Shown piece by piece: positions 12,986 through 26,351 of a stretch of 64,000 nt of DNA (positions within the stretch are counted from its first letter, which is position 1; each line of letters starts with the position of its first letter). The stretch comes from Saccopteryx bilineata (taxonomy: Eukaryota > Chordata > Mammalia > Chiroptera > Emballonuridae), in the NCBI RefSeq assembly GCF_036850765.1, contig NC_089501.1, positions 16,096,997-16,160,996 of the forward strand, given 5' to 3'. A program made the translations under genes and the position numbers. The notes below the pieces were generated by a model that saw only the letters and a program-made list of their open reading frames with translations, did no database searches and was not told the origin of the DNA.

Positions 12986-13346
12986 GCTCTTAAATGGCTG
13001 AGTGACCCACCCTTCTTTGCCCCCTTTAGTTCTCATAAATTTCATTTCCCTTCAGGAAATAATGATGAGAATTTTTAAAAACCAAAAAGATTGTAGCAGG
13101 TAGGGAATTTTCAAAATTATGCTGCAACGGGGGCGATGCACCTGGAAAGGATAACGAGAGGGGACACAGGCTGTGCTGCTGGCAGCACGGGTGCCCAGGG
13201 CAGGGTACCCTGAAGACAGCCTGGCTGGCTCTCAAGAGCCCATGGTTAAATTTACCGCAATTTTGCTGTTTGGTAAATAGCCATTATTAAAAACTAATTT
13301 ATACAAACTTATAATTGAGTACTATATTATAAACAAGTATACTAAA
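12986..13346. other. unassigned sequence
   Basis: No gene or repeat recognised. The open frame at 13026-13235 (minus) has no family features. Confidence 0.4.
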
Positions 13347-13348
13347 TA

Positions 13349-13692
13349 CCTTACCTCCCCATGTATAAGATGCTCCCATGTATAAGACGCACCTTAATTT
13401 TGGGGCCCAAAATTTATTTTAAAAAGTTTATTATATAAAGTTATTGAACTTGAGTTTTATTCATCATAAAATTCATACGTCTCCTCATCATTGTCAAAAC
13501 ACCCATCCATTATCTTGTGCTCATCTGTGTCTGATGACAAATCACTACCTTCATATATATATATGCCTTGTCCTCAGCTCCGTCTATGGCATTTGAAATG
13601 TCACACTTATACAACCACTGTATAAGACACACCCAGTTTTTAGACCCCAAAGTTTTTGAACACAGGTGCATCTTATACATGGGAAAACATGG
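13349..13692. mobile_element. TA-flanked MITE (Tc1/mariner type)
   Basis: Both ends carry CCCATGTATAAGATGC in inverted orientation (about 13357-13373 and the complement of 13668-13683). The outer bases also pair partly, and TA flanks both termini (13347-13348, 13693-13694). At the left end the repeat is duplicated in tandem (a second copy CCCATGTATAAGACGC at about 13376-13391). The 344-bp element has no transposase. Family name not recognised. Confidence 0.78.
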
Positions 13693-13694
13693 TA

Positions 13695-15659
13695 CATACT
13701 TAAGACTTGTCACTTCTTAATTATTTTACAACATTATCTATGCTTTTGATGTTATTTATGGTATATGTGTAATATCTGTATGGTGGATACTGTGCAATGT
13801 TATCTGTGTTATTGGTTTGGAATCAGTCATGGTGGAATACTTAGACCATGAAAATCACAAATCATGCAAATTATTGTTTTGTTCATTGTCTAGACAAAAA
13901 TGATGGAGAAAATATTAAATTTATATTAAATTTAAAACTGTGTTATCCTTGTCACTGTTGTATTGTGAATAGCATATAAAATCGAGAAAATATTCTCCTA
14001 GTATTTGAAAACTACTACTCGATTCAGCAAAGAAATCGCTCATGTCATTGAACATTGAATAAAGTCTGACATACATACGTCCTTGTAGCTTTACTTTAGA
14101 TTCATTCTGTGATGTAAAAGAAAATATCAACCTCCATTTATGTCAGAGCTGCACTCATTTTTTAGTGACACAAGTACCTTCTTTTTTGAATCAGATTGTA
14201 ATCAAGCATTTATACATAGTTCAATTTTGTGAAACTGTTGTTAGGGACAGAATAAATAAAACCCATAGTGGATTTTATAAGAAACAGCAAGACACCCTGA
14301 AGTCATTGGAATGGAATTTACAATGATGATATATATTTTGTCATTATTTGTCAATCACATGCTAGATGTTCATAAAGCAGTAAGATTTATAATACACTTT
14401 TTCTTTCTTGGAGAGCCAGTTGTTAAACACTTATCAGCGCACCACAGGATGAAGGGTATGCTTTGCTGGAAGATGAGTACTCTTAGTGATGAGAGGGATA
14501 CCAGAAAAATCCATGTTTGTCCCTTTGTAATGCTCTGAACAGAGTTCTAAATATAAATAATGATACCAGTTTTATGTAACAGACCTCTATGTCCTTTTCC
14601 TATAGTTTGAGGAGAGATTCTTTCCTACTTGTAGGGTCTCAGCATCTAATGCCAGAATGTGCTTTACATTGTAAAAGTCACCAACTTACATAGACAAAGG
14701 AAGCGTGCAGTGATAGTGCCAATATTCCATCTCCACACTATCTTTTATTTCACTTTACTAGTTTCCAGTACCTAGAACAATAATGCCTCCTGGAATGAAG
14801 CCTCACAGGTCTGGTGAATCTTTGGTCCTACAGGGCTTCACTCCATTGATATGACTTCTCCAGAATCAATCATAATTCACTTTTAATTCTATTTCCTTGG
14901 GGCTCTGCAATATATATTGCTACTCTAAGAATAATCTCCAAGCAGTTACTGCCATCTTCTCTCCAACTGATATATATTTACATTAACACATACTCATGCT
15001 TTGATCATGCTTTAACCCCAGTTGATAATTTGAGGGTTAAGATTCTCAATATTGTGGTTTAATGGTGGTGGTGGTAGATATTCAATAAATAATTGTGATT
15101 TCATTGATTGATAAGATGCTCTTTTAGACTTCTTCAATCATACCACTTCTAACGTCACCTATACTGAAGACCAAATTAATCCTATGATTCCTTCTCCTTT
15201 TTATTGGTTTTTGAACTAGTTTTTGGTAAAGCTACTGTGGGTTGTAGACCTGGCTTTGCCATTCTCATATACCCTGTTGATTTTTATTTGGCTGTAGCTC
15301 GTAGTTTAGTTAATTATACTCAAGTTCCATTTGTAAAGGCTTGGATGAGATAGCAGGAATGTCAAAAGAGAAGAAGAAGAAATCATGAGATGCCATAGTC
15401 TTTTAAGTTTTAATTGCAGAGGGGACGTTAGTTATAGGTGATAGCTAATGAAGGAATGTTTTGTAGTCATAAGAAGCTTGCTAAGGTAAAAATAGAGAAA
15501 ACTTACTGAGCATACATTCTTTCTTTTAAACCTTTTATGGCTACTGTATGATATAAATGAGAACATTAGAGTGTTTTATATAAAACACCAGGACATTATA
15601 TATATATACATGAAAGAGTAACTGAATATGATGAGAATTACAGAAAGAGGTGGGTTAAG
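13695..15659. other. unassigned AT-rich sequence
   Basis: No gene or repeat family is identified by eye. Open frames such as 13921-14130 (minus) and 14311-14538 are short and without motifs. Confidence 0.4.
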
Positions 15660-15840
15660 TAAAGGTCTTTGTAATCAGGCAGCCTGTATTTCAATTCTAG
15701 CTCTGCTTCCTCAGGAAACTTAATTACTCTCTCCTCACCTCAATTTTATTATTAGTAAAATGGATATAATTTTTAATATACTTACTTTGTTGGGCTGTTT
15801 TAGGTATTAAATATGATAATAAATATAAAATGCTTAGCAA
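15660..15840 (+). repeat. MIR SINE
   Basis: The order CAGGCAGCCTG, TTCAATTCTAGCTCTGC, the TTAATTACTCTCTCC block, TAAAATGGATATAAT and TAAATATGATAATAAATATAAAATGCTTAGCA (described in pieces) matches the MIR core and tail. Confidence 0.8.
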
Positions 15841-16865
15841 ACTTTTTACTCATGTTGATGGGCAACGTGTTGCCCAGAGGATTTCCATGATGTAAACCAT
15901 TATCAAGAGGCAGGTTGAAGAAATATTTCCCTTCAGAGAATCTTTCATTTTGTGGGCTACATAATAACCTTCTGTTATTATTCTAAAATGGTGCTGTTTC
16001 ATGAAAATATTTTAATAAACTACAGATAGATTTAGCTACTTTAAAAATTATTTGTTGAGGTTTGAAGCATAGCTCAAATATTTTGATTGTGTTCAATTTG
16101 TGAAGATAGAAATTATTGCATTACTTTGGGTAATATAGAAGCCATGAAGATCTAAGAACAGCATCGTATCTCAGTGGAAGGTGATGGTGCAATAGTGTGG
16201 TGGTCTGTCACCATGCATGCTTTAATTCCAAACCCCACCTGACTTTCCACTTATATCCATGTTCTCCGAGTAAATGTTATTAACAATAGTTTATAGGTGT
16301 ATTCTGCAACTATATAGGAAAGATTTATATAGCTCTTTTATTAGAAGTAATTCTACATTATCAAAAGACAATAAACATCAAGCTTTGCCAGGATTTATAT
16401 TTTAATCTGTTGTATTAACAGATAGTGAGAGAGAAGGGAATGCAAAAACTAAGACTATCAGACCGCACTTACCTGGTCCAGTGAACAACCTCCTCCACCA
16501 GGACACTAGTTTCTGCAGTTTGCTTCTTGGAAGTCTGATGAGGTATATGGTTATAGAGGGTCATCTCGGAGGTCCAAGTAGTTATGGCACTGCTGCTTTC
16601 TGAGATTTATGGAGCATGTTAGCACATTATCTCTGAGGAGTACTGCAGTAAAGCAAGTTGTTTGATTCAGTGTTTTCCTTTTTCATTGCGTAATATCTGT
16701 ATCTTGTATAATTTGTATTTAATGAAACCTGTTTAGGAAACTTTGTTCTAGAATAGAATTCCTCAGCCAAAAGCAAAAAACAAAACAAAACAAAAACAAA
16801 CAAAAGAAAAAACAAAACACATACACACACAAAACCCTGAAATTGCTATTTAACAAAGTCTTTAG
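15841..16865. other. unassigned sequence with an AAAC-rich patch
   Basis: Nothing gene-like is seen. A CAAAA-rich low-complexity tract lies at about 16773-16835 and creates the spurious frame there. Confidence 0.4.
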
Positions 16866-17000
16866 AGTTGAGAAGAATTGGGTTTGAGCTTTTATGCTAC
16901 AATTTTACAGCTAGATGACATTGGATAAGTTATCTCATTTCTTCAAGTCTCAGTTTCCTTTTCTGTAATAGAATAAGATTCCTTATACTAATGTACACAT
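16866..17000 (+). repeat. MIR SINE
   Basis: TTGGGTTTGAGC, then the GATGACATTGGATAAGTTA block, then CTCAGTTTCC: these are the MIR landmarks in order. Confidence 0.78.
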
Positions 17001-17339
17001 TTTTACATATATTATCTAAGTTAATGTATGGAAAAATGAATGATATAAAAATCAATGGATATTTACTATCTCAAACATTTCCCTCATAGATTGATTGGGG
17101 CTTATTTACCAAGTACATGTCAGTGAACTTAGTCTCCAGTGTCTTATCCCATGATTAATAAGATTCAGAAAAACAACCAGAAAAGTATTGAGGCAGTTAT
17201 AGAGCAGTGGCAGCAAGAAATAGTGATCTCAAAAAACAGACTGATTATATTGATACATGGCATAATAATTGATAGTTATAGTTCATCAAGAAATGGTTTA
17301 ACAATGATAGGAGTCCTCCATTTAAAAATAAATAGGTTG

Positions 17340-17535
17340 TAATATTTTAGAAAAAAAATATGACAAATGTGGTTCTTTTAGATTAACATCTCTTGTTGGA
17401 ACACTAATCTCACTCATGACAGCTCTAACCTCATGATCTAAACTCCTCCCAAAGGCCCAACTCCTAATAGCATTATATTGAGCATTAGGTTTTAATATGT
17501 AAATTTGGGAGAGCCACATACATTCAATCTATAGC
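17340..17535 (-). mobile_element. MaLR LTR (MLT1-type) fragment
   Basis: AACACTAATCTCACTCATGA, CTCCCAAAGGCCCAACTCC and the GAGAGCCACATACATTCAAT end correspond to the reversed 5' part of MLT1-type LTRs from memory. Confidence 0.72.
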
Positions 17536-20154
17536 ACTGACCAAAATCATTGAGCAGAAGAAATGGTAGCCATCAATCACATCAATGTCACTCAGGAGCA
17601 TGGAGGGTATGTCATTTAATTGCTAGATTCCTCTCTGGCCCTCTGTCTACCCCCAAATCCCTGAGTGTCACAATTTCTGAGAACATACATGATGGACTGT
17701 TATGCCTCCAATCAATTAAGTTCTTATTTGAATGGATTTTCTAAAAGATGAAAACATATACATCAACAAAAATCTGAAACCTATTTACCTTAATATCCAC
17801 AAGGGACTCTTCAAGAAGTCTCCAACTTCTATTTTCAGTAGTTAAGCAATGTGAATAAAATAAGAACAGAGGAGGAAGAACCTTGTAACAACTGTAAACA
17901 CTTTTGTAGATTTTCTTTCAACTGGGCTTTCAAAGCAAATGTGGCTCTCAGCTTTTAAATGGTTATTCGGTATTGATGCTGTACTGTTGGTGACAGTATA
18001 GGGATATAAAAGTTATCAGTATGCCATCTCTTACAGATAAATCTTGAAAGGTACCAAGAAGCAGTCATCAAATATCACATGGAGACACAACACTGAGAGC
18101 ATAATGCATGAATATAATCCATGAGACACCACTTAACTCTGGATAAGAGATAAATGACATAATCAATAATGCATATGGTTGTTGAGAAACTTTTATCATT
18201 CTCCTTTATTCAAATTTTCTTGTTAGAGGGAAGAAGATCACAGGCTAGAAGTTCTTTTCCCATCGCTCCTATAGAGCACTCTGCTGTTGGTAATTGTGTT
18301 TACATTAATGATGAGGAGGTCGAAGAAGACTCTTGGGTTTATACTGCTGTGAGATTATTCATCCCTTTAAGATCCTTGTGATTTGTTGCTCTTAGAAAAT
18401 TAATGAATTATTTATGCTACACTGGTATGAAGCCTTAGGGTTTGTAGGCTAATTATTGGTCACAAGTGGAAGGACAGACTATTTATTCACTTAAAACCAT
18501 GTATTTCAAAGGTGGTTAGTTTCCAAATACAAGCAAATTATATGTGTGCAGAATTAAAAAAAAAAGAAAAACATATACTATTTCAATGCTTTTTAAAATG
18601 ATTAGCAAAGGGAGCTAAAAATCCAATACTACTCAAAACCTTGTTTGAAGCTTCTGTGCAGAGGTTTCTACCCCTCTTATTCTCATTTTTTTATTTATTT
18701 GTTTGTTTGTATATTTATTTATTTGCTGATTAGCCAGATGGAGTGTGGGTTTGTAATAGTAATCCTGGTCCGAGATGGCCAATCGGACATACACTCCATA
18801 TAAATTCTTCTCTTGTTCTCTTCCTCAGCTGACTTGCTTTGTTTTTCTGTTGCTTTCTTTGTTTCTCCTTTGTTTATTCATTTTTAATTAACTTATATTT
18901 TCTGACCCTATGCTCTCTTTTTATTTTCTCAAGTGTTTCTCCCGTGTCCTTCTTACTGCCATCGTTGCTTTTTGACAGTGTGACTCTCATTTTCTCTCAC
19001 ATCCCTCTCAAAGCCCTGTTTCTCCTCATCTCCTCCAAGCAGGGCCTCGAAGTTTTTCTCTTCTCTCTCTCATTATTGTTCCTCTTCTGTTTCATCCTTT
19101 CTCCCCCTCCTCTCAGAGCGCCGTTTCTCCAGTTCCATCCTGTGCACATCGAGATCGTTCACATTGTCCTGTGTTGGCAGCACAGGAGAGCCTTGTGTAA
19201 GGTACAGGACACGAGGTATATAGTGAGGGTCTTTTCTGTCCTGTTTAGCTAAAATCTACCTCTTTCTAGAATCAGGACTCTGTTAAGGAGAGCTGAATTT
19301 CAGCGGAAGGGACCAGGGCGATGTGTGACGCCCGCTGCGGTAGGTGAGGTGACAGGGAAGCAGACTGCGCAGATGTGTGAGTCCTCAGCTGACTAAGGGA
19401 ATTTCAGTACTAAAGAACCCCCTTTGGGTTATAATAGGGCCAAGTTCTGATCCTGTGCACTCGGCCATTCAATCTGTGATGCTTCTTATTGCCAAATGAA
19501 TTTACCGCATTGGCTGCCTTCATTGCCTATCTCTTGATACCCTTTGGGAAACTCCAGGGATTGCTTTGTGAAAACGTCACTCCTTAGTGCCTTGCTTGCT
19601 ACCAAATCAAATCCTCTGCGCTCTCCATTACAACTTGTCTTCCTCCTCTCACTCACACTCTTCACATATATCTATCTGGCCTTTCTCCCAGTGTCCTGTC
19701 CTTTGTTGACTCAGTCCAGCTTTTCCAGGAGGAGTTCCCTCATTGTTACAGCCCCATCTGTAGTCTCCAAATTTTTGGCTCTTTGTTAAAGCTTATTTTA
19801 ACTTGATGCTTTTTTCTACATATTAATTTCAATCCATCTTCCTTTCTCTCTACTATTATACATCTTGTGCATAAACTTTACACCCATCCTGCCTGTGTCT
19901 GATAAACATTAATTTTTCTATGAGGACATAATTTTATTTAAAAAAAAAATTATAAATAAAACAATCTTTGGGTTTCTACTGATGTGTGTGATAAGGCAGT
20001 GGTATTGAAAGAATTGTATACTATTATGTTAATTCTTAAGGCATTGAGAGTTTTACCCATGCTCCTTTCCCAGAAAAGGTGTCAGGATAAAACACATTCC
20101 TTGATGGCTGGCATCTTGGAGTCAAAGGCTTGATGTTTAGTACTCCTTTTAAAA
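17536..20154. other. unassigned sequence, pyrimidine-rich between about 18.8 and 19.9 kb
   Basis: No exon or repeat family could be supported. The 137-codon frame at 18839-19252 is Phe/Leu/Ser-rich because of T/C-rich DNA and shows no domain. Around 19300-19400 the sequence is locally more GC-rich with a few CpGs. No gene structure was found around it. Confidence 0.4.
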
Positions 20155-20355
20155 AAGAATCCATTAAATTTATTGGGGTGACATTAATAAAATTATATAA
20201 GTTTTAGGTGTGCAATTCTATGATACATCATCTGTATATTGCATTGTGTGTTCACCACTGAAAATCAAGTCTCCTTCCATCACCATGTAGTTGACACCGT
20301 TTTTACTTTCCGGTGTCTCCTCCACCCTCTTTTCCTCTAGTAACTACCACAGTAC
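20155..20355 (-). mobile_element. LINE-1 3' end fragment
   Basis: TTATTGGGGTGACATTAATA followed by the TCACCACTGAAAATCAAGTC and CTCTAGTAACTACCAC blocks is the complement of a laurasiatherian L1 3' UTR from memory. Confidence 0.75.
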
Positions 20356-21253
20356 TCCTTTTAAGTGCTTCAAATGAGTGTCTTTAAGTGCTGTCTGTCT
20401 GTTGGTAAAACAGTACAATAGTCCTTGTGAATGGGAGTGTCAAGGGCTCTTTTTGTGTTTTAAAATACCTTCTGTTTTTGTTCTGTGGTATAAATTTCCT
20501 GGGTAGTTTTTGGGCACTACCTTTAAAGTGAAAATCAACTGGATATTTCAAGTACCCTAATGAATAGTTATTAACAAAAACTAATGTTTTGGGCACTTAA
20601 TAAGTCATATAAATAGACACATTTCCTATAACACACATGTCCTTCTCAGAAAGCATGTTCTAATAGCCAGAGCTGAGTGGGCAGTCACCATGTGACTGTC
20701 ACTCCAAATCAGCCACAGCTTGATATCAGTGGTCTGTTTGGTCAATCAGGTTCTCCTAGAAATTTGGAATTGGGACACAGCATCTTTCAAGGATAAGACC
20801 TTATTTAAGTGCGAGGAACAGAGAGAAATACAGGCAGAGGACAGACATACAGAGAGACAGGCACACATACACAGACATATAGAAATAGAGGGAGACACAT
20901 AAGTCAGTGAGAATGAGGGAGAAAGACCACACAGCTGCCCTAGATACTAACAACTCTCCAGTTTTTGACTCCACAGCCACTCCACTCCCTTCCCCAGCCC
21001 CAAGCCCACACAGTGAGAACAAAGGTAGCCCTGTGTGCTAAAGCCAACTTGTGTTGGTTCTATTCCTGATCCAAAAGTTTATAGCATATGATGGATTCTA
21101 CCTCTAGTCTATGCATATCTAACTCAGAATAACTTGCTTTGTAATAGTTCCATATTACTGCTGTGAATTAAGGCTGCATGGCTTCTGTCTCTATTTTTAA
21201 TATGTTGCCAAAGCACATTAGCAGTTACTGTCATAGTAAACCCACAATGAGAG
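20356..21253. other. unassigned sequence
   Basis: No gene or repeat family recognised. A CA/GA-rich purine patch lies at about 20815-20920. Confidence 0.4.
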
Positions 21254-21912
21254 CTGCTCTTTTTTTTTTTTTTACACAGAGACAGAGAGAGAGTCAGAGA
21301 GAGGGACAGACATTCAGGAACGGAGAGAGATGAAAGCATCAATCATTAGTTTTTCGTTGTGACACATTAGTTCAGGGGTCGGGAACCTTTTTGGCTGAGA
21401 GAGAGCCATGAACGCCACATATTTTAAAATGTAATTACATGAGAGCCATACAATGACTCATGTACGTTACATATTATCCAATAAAAATTTGGTGTTGTCC
21501 TGGAGGACAGCTGTGATTGGCTCCAGCAACCCACAACCATGAACATGAGCGGTAGAAAATGGATTATAATACATGAGAATGTTTTATATTTTTAATGTTA
21601 TTATTTTTTTTAATTAAAGATTTGTCTGTGAGCCAGATGCAGCCATCAAAAGAGCCACATCTGGCTCACAAGCCATAGGTTTCTGACCCCTGCCTTAGTT
21701 GTTCATTGATTGCTTTCTCATATGTGCCTTGACCGTGGGCCTTCAGCAGACTGAGTAACCCCTTTCTCAAGCCAGCGACCTTGGGTCTAAGCTGGTGAGC
21801 TTTGCTCAAATCAGATGAGCCAGTGCTCAAGCTGGCGACCTCAGGCTCTCAAACCTGGGTCCTCTGCATCCCAGTCCAACGCTCTATCCACTGCACCACT
21901 GCCTGGTCAGGC
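21254..21912 (-). mobile_element. tRNA-derived SINE (second type), split by a hAT element
   Basis: The T run at 21260-21273, a purine-rich body and the tRNA-like head ending at 21911 (complement begins CCTGACCAGGCAGTG) match the SINEs at 38344-38651 and 48523-48871. The body is interrupted by a 320-bp hAT element at 21373-21692. Degraded flanking duplicates ACAATGAGAG (21244-21253) and ATAATGAAAG (21913-21922) may be the target duplication. Confidence 0.87.
21373..21692. mobile_element. non-autonomous hAT transposon nested in a SINE
   Basis: It starts CAGGGGTCGGGAACC, and its complement from the other end starts CAGGGGTCAGAAACC, so the terminal repeats are about 15 bp. The flanks CATTAGTT (21365-21372) and CCTTAGTT (21693-21700) form an 8-bp duplication with one mismatch. 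The uninterrupted SINE at 38344-38651 has CCTTAGTT at the matching place, which confirms the target. No transposase is encoded. Confidence 0.93.
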
Positions 21913-21922
21913 ATAATGAAAG

Positions 21923-22587
21923 GTTTTTAGCTGAATGATATTGAAACATTACTGCTAGTGCTTGTAATTTGGAGTCCTTTATTATGTTTACTGTGGTAGG
22001 CTATCAAATAAATTTGTTTTGTTATAAACAGTTAAAGTGAGCCCTATTCCTGCATTTTCTTCAGTATATTTCATGTTTTTCCTGAAAACCAAGAGGTAAT
22101 TGGCCAGTTCTCCAGGTTTGAACATGGTATCAGTGAGGCCAAGCTTGTGCTGTGAACATCAGGAGCTAAGTGGGTGCTTTTTGTGTTTGGTCCCTGCTGC
22201 AGCAGCTGGCCCTCCCTCCTAGAGGTGCTGCGCTATGGCTCCCAGGGCTCCCGGTGTCAGTAATCCATCTCAGCTACAGGGCAAACAACTCGTATTATTA
22301 GACCGAAAACATCACTTTTATATTTGCAGTGCAGCATAGCACTGTGACTAACAGAGAAGTGATGCAGGTAGTACAAGTAACCTGATAGACCACACACAAG
22401 TTAGAAGCAGAAACAAACAGTACTTTCCCTTTCACTCCTTCCCCAGCACCCATATCCATTTTAACTGAAAGTATAAGTCAACATCTGAGGAACAATAATC
22501 ACTTTCTCTGAAACAAATGTTTAAGGAGGCTTAAAAATAATTCCACTTCCTTGCGGGTCCTAGACAAGTTCACCGTAACAATTTGTC
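21923..22587. other. unassigned sequence
   Basis: No gene or repeat family was identified. Confidence 0.4.
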
Positions 22588-23057
22588 TATCAATCTGGGT
22601 TTTTCAGAGAAATGGAACCAACCAGTAGGAGATCTGTCTTCCCTTTTTCCTTCGTTCCTTCCTCCCTCCCTCTCCCCTTTCCTCCCTCCCTCCCCCCTCC
22701 CTCCCTCCTCCCCTCCCTCCTTCCCTCTCTCCCTCCTTGGACTTGGCTACATGACTGTAGACAGACAAGTCTGAAATGTGTATGACAAGCCAGCAGGCTT
22801 AAAATTCTTGGGCAGCAACTGATGCTGCATTTTTGAGGCAGAATTTCTTCTGCAGGGAAATCTCAGTTTTGCTTTTAAGGCCTTTTCACTGATTGAATGA
22901 GGTCCACCCACATAATCAAGGATAATCTCCTCTACTTTAAGTCAGTGATTGTAGATGTTAACCAGATCTAAAAGAACACCACCATGAACACCTAAATTGT
23001 TTGTTTGGGTACCTGAATCTGAGGCCTCGCCAAGTTGACACACACAAAAGTAACCAT
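22588..23057 (-). mobile_element. ERV-L LTR (MLT2-type)
   Basis: The plus strand runs from TTTTTCAGAGAAATGGAACC through AGGCCTTTTCACTGATTGAA, GTCCACCCACATAATCAAGG and GCCAAGTTGACACACACA. These are landmarks of reversed MLT2 LTRs. It would be the 3' LTR of a minus-strand provirus whose internal remains follow. An expanded CCTTC tract is embedded at 22640-22738. Confidence 0.8.
22640..22738. repeat. polypyrimidine (CCTTC/CCCTC)n tract
   Basis: About 100 bp of nearly pure C/T inside the LTR. The proline/serine frame over it is an artefact. Confidence 0.93.
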
Positions 23058-24126
23058 CTTGTTCCTAAATCTTATCAGAATCTTACACATGATGGCTGGT
23101 AGGACTTCATCTTTCCTCTTCTGAAATACTTTTAGAATACCCAAGGGTGTAGATCTGATTCACATTTGTTGAAACAGCTATACCCAGCTATTCTCATCTC
23201 TTGGTACCTCCTAGCCTCCATGCTGCTGCTGTCTTTCAAATATCTGGAGCATTAATGAAGTTCCTGACCATCTGCTCAGTCTGCCCTTCCAGTGGTGCTG
23301 AGTCCTTGATCTTTGGAACCTCCTCTCCCCACCACCGACTCTATATTCTCTTGCCTCTGCCAGTGTTTTGGCTGTTTGGATTTTTTTTTTTTTTTTTTTT
23401 TTTTTACCTGCAGAGATGCCCCTAACCTCTCTATGCTCATAGGAATTAAACCTTTCTGGCCTTCCCTTTATTGAGTTTATGCAGATTAAAACTATTATGG
23501 AAGTAATAGACACTTCAGTGCATCTATTGGACTTCCCACATATCCCTGCATGTTCCCATTCCATTGTTATAACACAATCACCCCTTTGAAATTGGACTAG
23601 TTCACCCCACCAATTTTACCAGCCTTCTCTCTGCATGTCAATTCATTGGCACAAGACTCCTAAATTAATAGCAGGTAGAATTAACTTCTCGTATAATGAA
23701 ATCATGACTTGATTCCCAGTTGGAAGCATTCTTCTCTTAGAAACTTGAAATTCTAATTTTGTGAAAACCCAAGGGGGCAGGAACAAGAAGCAAATTTCCT
23801 ATCACACAGATTTCAGATGTAGTACCATGCAGCTATTCCCACTTCCACACTTTATTTCCTAAACCTGGCTGTGGAGTGAAGTGGTGTGACCCTATCATTT
23901 ATTGGTCACTAGTCTAAAGTACCCTAATCCTACCCTCTTTAGCTGCTGCCATAGCTGAGACTTCATTAGGCCATTTGCTTCTAGATGATGAAGCATGTGA
24001 TAAGGCCAGTGAATTCCATTAACATGAGCTCACTGCTGTATTTGTTTCATCATAAAATAAATTGCTTGGTAGAGGGGGATGGTTTGTAGTATAACATGTT
24101 AAGAACTAGGGTACAAATAAGAATGT

Positions 24127-24560
24127 ATATTAGATTTCTTGGGATACCATGACAGAGCCATACCAACTGGGTGGCTTAACAGAACAGAAATTTATTGCAC
24201 AGCTGTAGAGGCTAGAAGTCCAAAAGCCAGAATCAGTGCGGCCCTGATTGCTCATTGGTGTATGGGAGAATCAGTTCCATGCTTTTAGCTTCTGGTGTTG
24301 CTGGTCATCCTTGGCATTACTTGATTTGTAGCTGAGAAGTATGATCTCTGTCTCTGTTGTCAAATGACACTCTCTCCCTGCTCACACCATTTTCTTATAA
24401 GGATATCAGTCAACCCACCCTACCCTAGTATAAATTCATCTTAAATATTTACAGCTTCAATGACCCTGTTTTCTAAATAAGGTTAATTCTCAGATACGGG
24501 GAGTTAGGACTTCAACAGATTATTTTTTTGGAGTGGACACATTTCAACCTATAATAGGGT
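24127..24560 (-). mobile_element. MaLR-type LTR (MLT1/MST-like), nested
   Basis: The CTGGGTGGCTTAACAGAACA, GAAATTTATTGCACAGCTGT and AGGACTTCAACAGATT landmarks fit a reversed MaLR LTR. Subfamily not determined. Confidence 0.6.
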
Positions 24561-26108
24561 GCTAGAAAAAACATTGTGGACCAGGAAGCCATTCCATATC
24601 TGGGATAGGTATTCAGGCTTACAAAGAGAAAATAACTCCTTCACTCCCAAATGAAAAGAATTTCATGTATCAATAATTCATCTTTCTTTAGGGAGATAGC
24701 TGGCCCTCTTGGAAAAATGGTGCCATATTAAAGCTGGCCATTGGCCTCTGTGGTTGACAGAGGCATGTAGTAACTGTAATATCCAGATCAGCATTGAGAA
24801 GAGAAAGTTCATGTTGCTGAGCCCTATGTGTAACCTCCAACCTTGTCACCATGGCCATTTTGAACAAGCACTGGATTGGGTAAGGAGGCCAATGGTTTCT
24901 GCAATACTAATCACCTGGTTTGATTATTAAGTGACTCCTCTGTAGTAGATGCCCTCAGTTGGCTTTTATATAGGACATGAATATCCTAATATTCCATGAC
25001 TGTTCTAAGAACTCTATCCATGTACCTCTTCCCCAAGACTCCTTGTCACCAATCCTCTCATCATGTGTATCCATTCTCTTTTGGAACAAGCATACCATTA
25101 GATTCTCCCAGGGGTCATTTTAGATGCATACAGTAAGCCATCTCTTTGTTCCACCCAAAATAGAAAACCAAATGTACTATGTACAATTCTACTTACTGGG
25201 AGTATTTCTCTTTAGGACGATCTATCAGACTGCCACAAATGGGGCTGAAGTGCAGCAACCTGGACCTTTCTTGCTCCAAGCAACAATTAAAATGGTATCC
25301 TGTAGATTACTCAGGAAATGGGTTATAGCAGTGTTCCCAATGTTTATATGTTTATATACAAATAAATACAAATCAATATATACAAATAAAATACAGAAAC
25401 TTACACTGAATGTGGTGCTTCTTTGATCACAGTAGGAAGTTCAGGGTGCACTTAATTGTTGCTCACCTTATAAGGGATATCCACACATACTGTACATCAA
25501 AGGATTACCAGAATTTTTGCAATTTAGCATTTGTGAGGTTTATTTCCTACTAAGTAGCACATCTACTTAGACATCCAGGTGCTTGTGACCTCCTGCTCAT
25601 CAGGCCCAATTAGCATAATGTCTTCAATCCAATGGATCAGAGTAATGTTTTTTGGGATTTTAATATGGCCAAGACTTCTTTGGACTATATTATGACAGAG
25701 GTCAGGAAAGCTGATGTAGTCCTAAGGTAACAGACTTAAAATATAATTGTTACTACTATTTAAATAAAGATGAATTTCTTCTGATTGTCTTTGCTAATTC
25801 AGAAAGGGAAAAAACCCAAACACATGCACACACAACAAAACAGACCACATCCTAGATAGATAACTGTACTCCAGGAGCCAGCAGATGCACTGATTAGCTC
25901 TAGTAAGGCACTACATCTGGATCAGCAGCTGTGGCTCGTGGCACCAAACAATTCAGGGTCATTCTAAAGCATCCATTAGTCTTTTGTACCAGCCAAGCTG
26001 AAGCATTAAATGAGGACAGGACAGGGATTGCTGTCCTGCCTCTTTTGTTCTTGGATAGTAGCACACATTTCTGCAGTTTTTTCAGGGTATTGCTTTCCGA
26101 TTACTATA

Positions 26109-26351
26109 CTACTCACAAAAATTAGGGCATATTTCAAAATGAATATGAAGTGATAAAAAAAAGAAGCATTTGATTTTTTTAATTAAACAAGAACATCAGA
26201 AAAGCAAACAACAAGTCTAAGAAAGTTGTTTGATTATGCAAATGAGATGCAAAACCAACTTTTATTGCATTGGTGAAAATGCACTATACAAAAGGCTGAA
26301 AGTACTGGAGTATCTGCATGTTCCCTGATCCCCTAATTTTTGTGAGCACTG
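26109..26351. mobile_element. mariner-type MITE
   Basis: CTCACAAAAATTAGGG near the left end (26112-26127) recurs inverted at the right end (complement of about 26332-26347). TA flanks at 26107-26108 and 26352-26353. At 243 bp it is too short for a transposase. It interrupts the ERV-L pol remains. Confidence 0.87.

Noticed and set aside
18839..19252. 137-codon Phe/Leu/Ser-rich frame
   Set aside because: Low-complexity product of T/C-rich DNA. I see no domain, signal of splicing or conserved motif.
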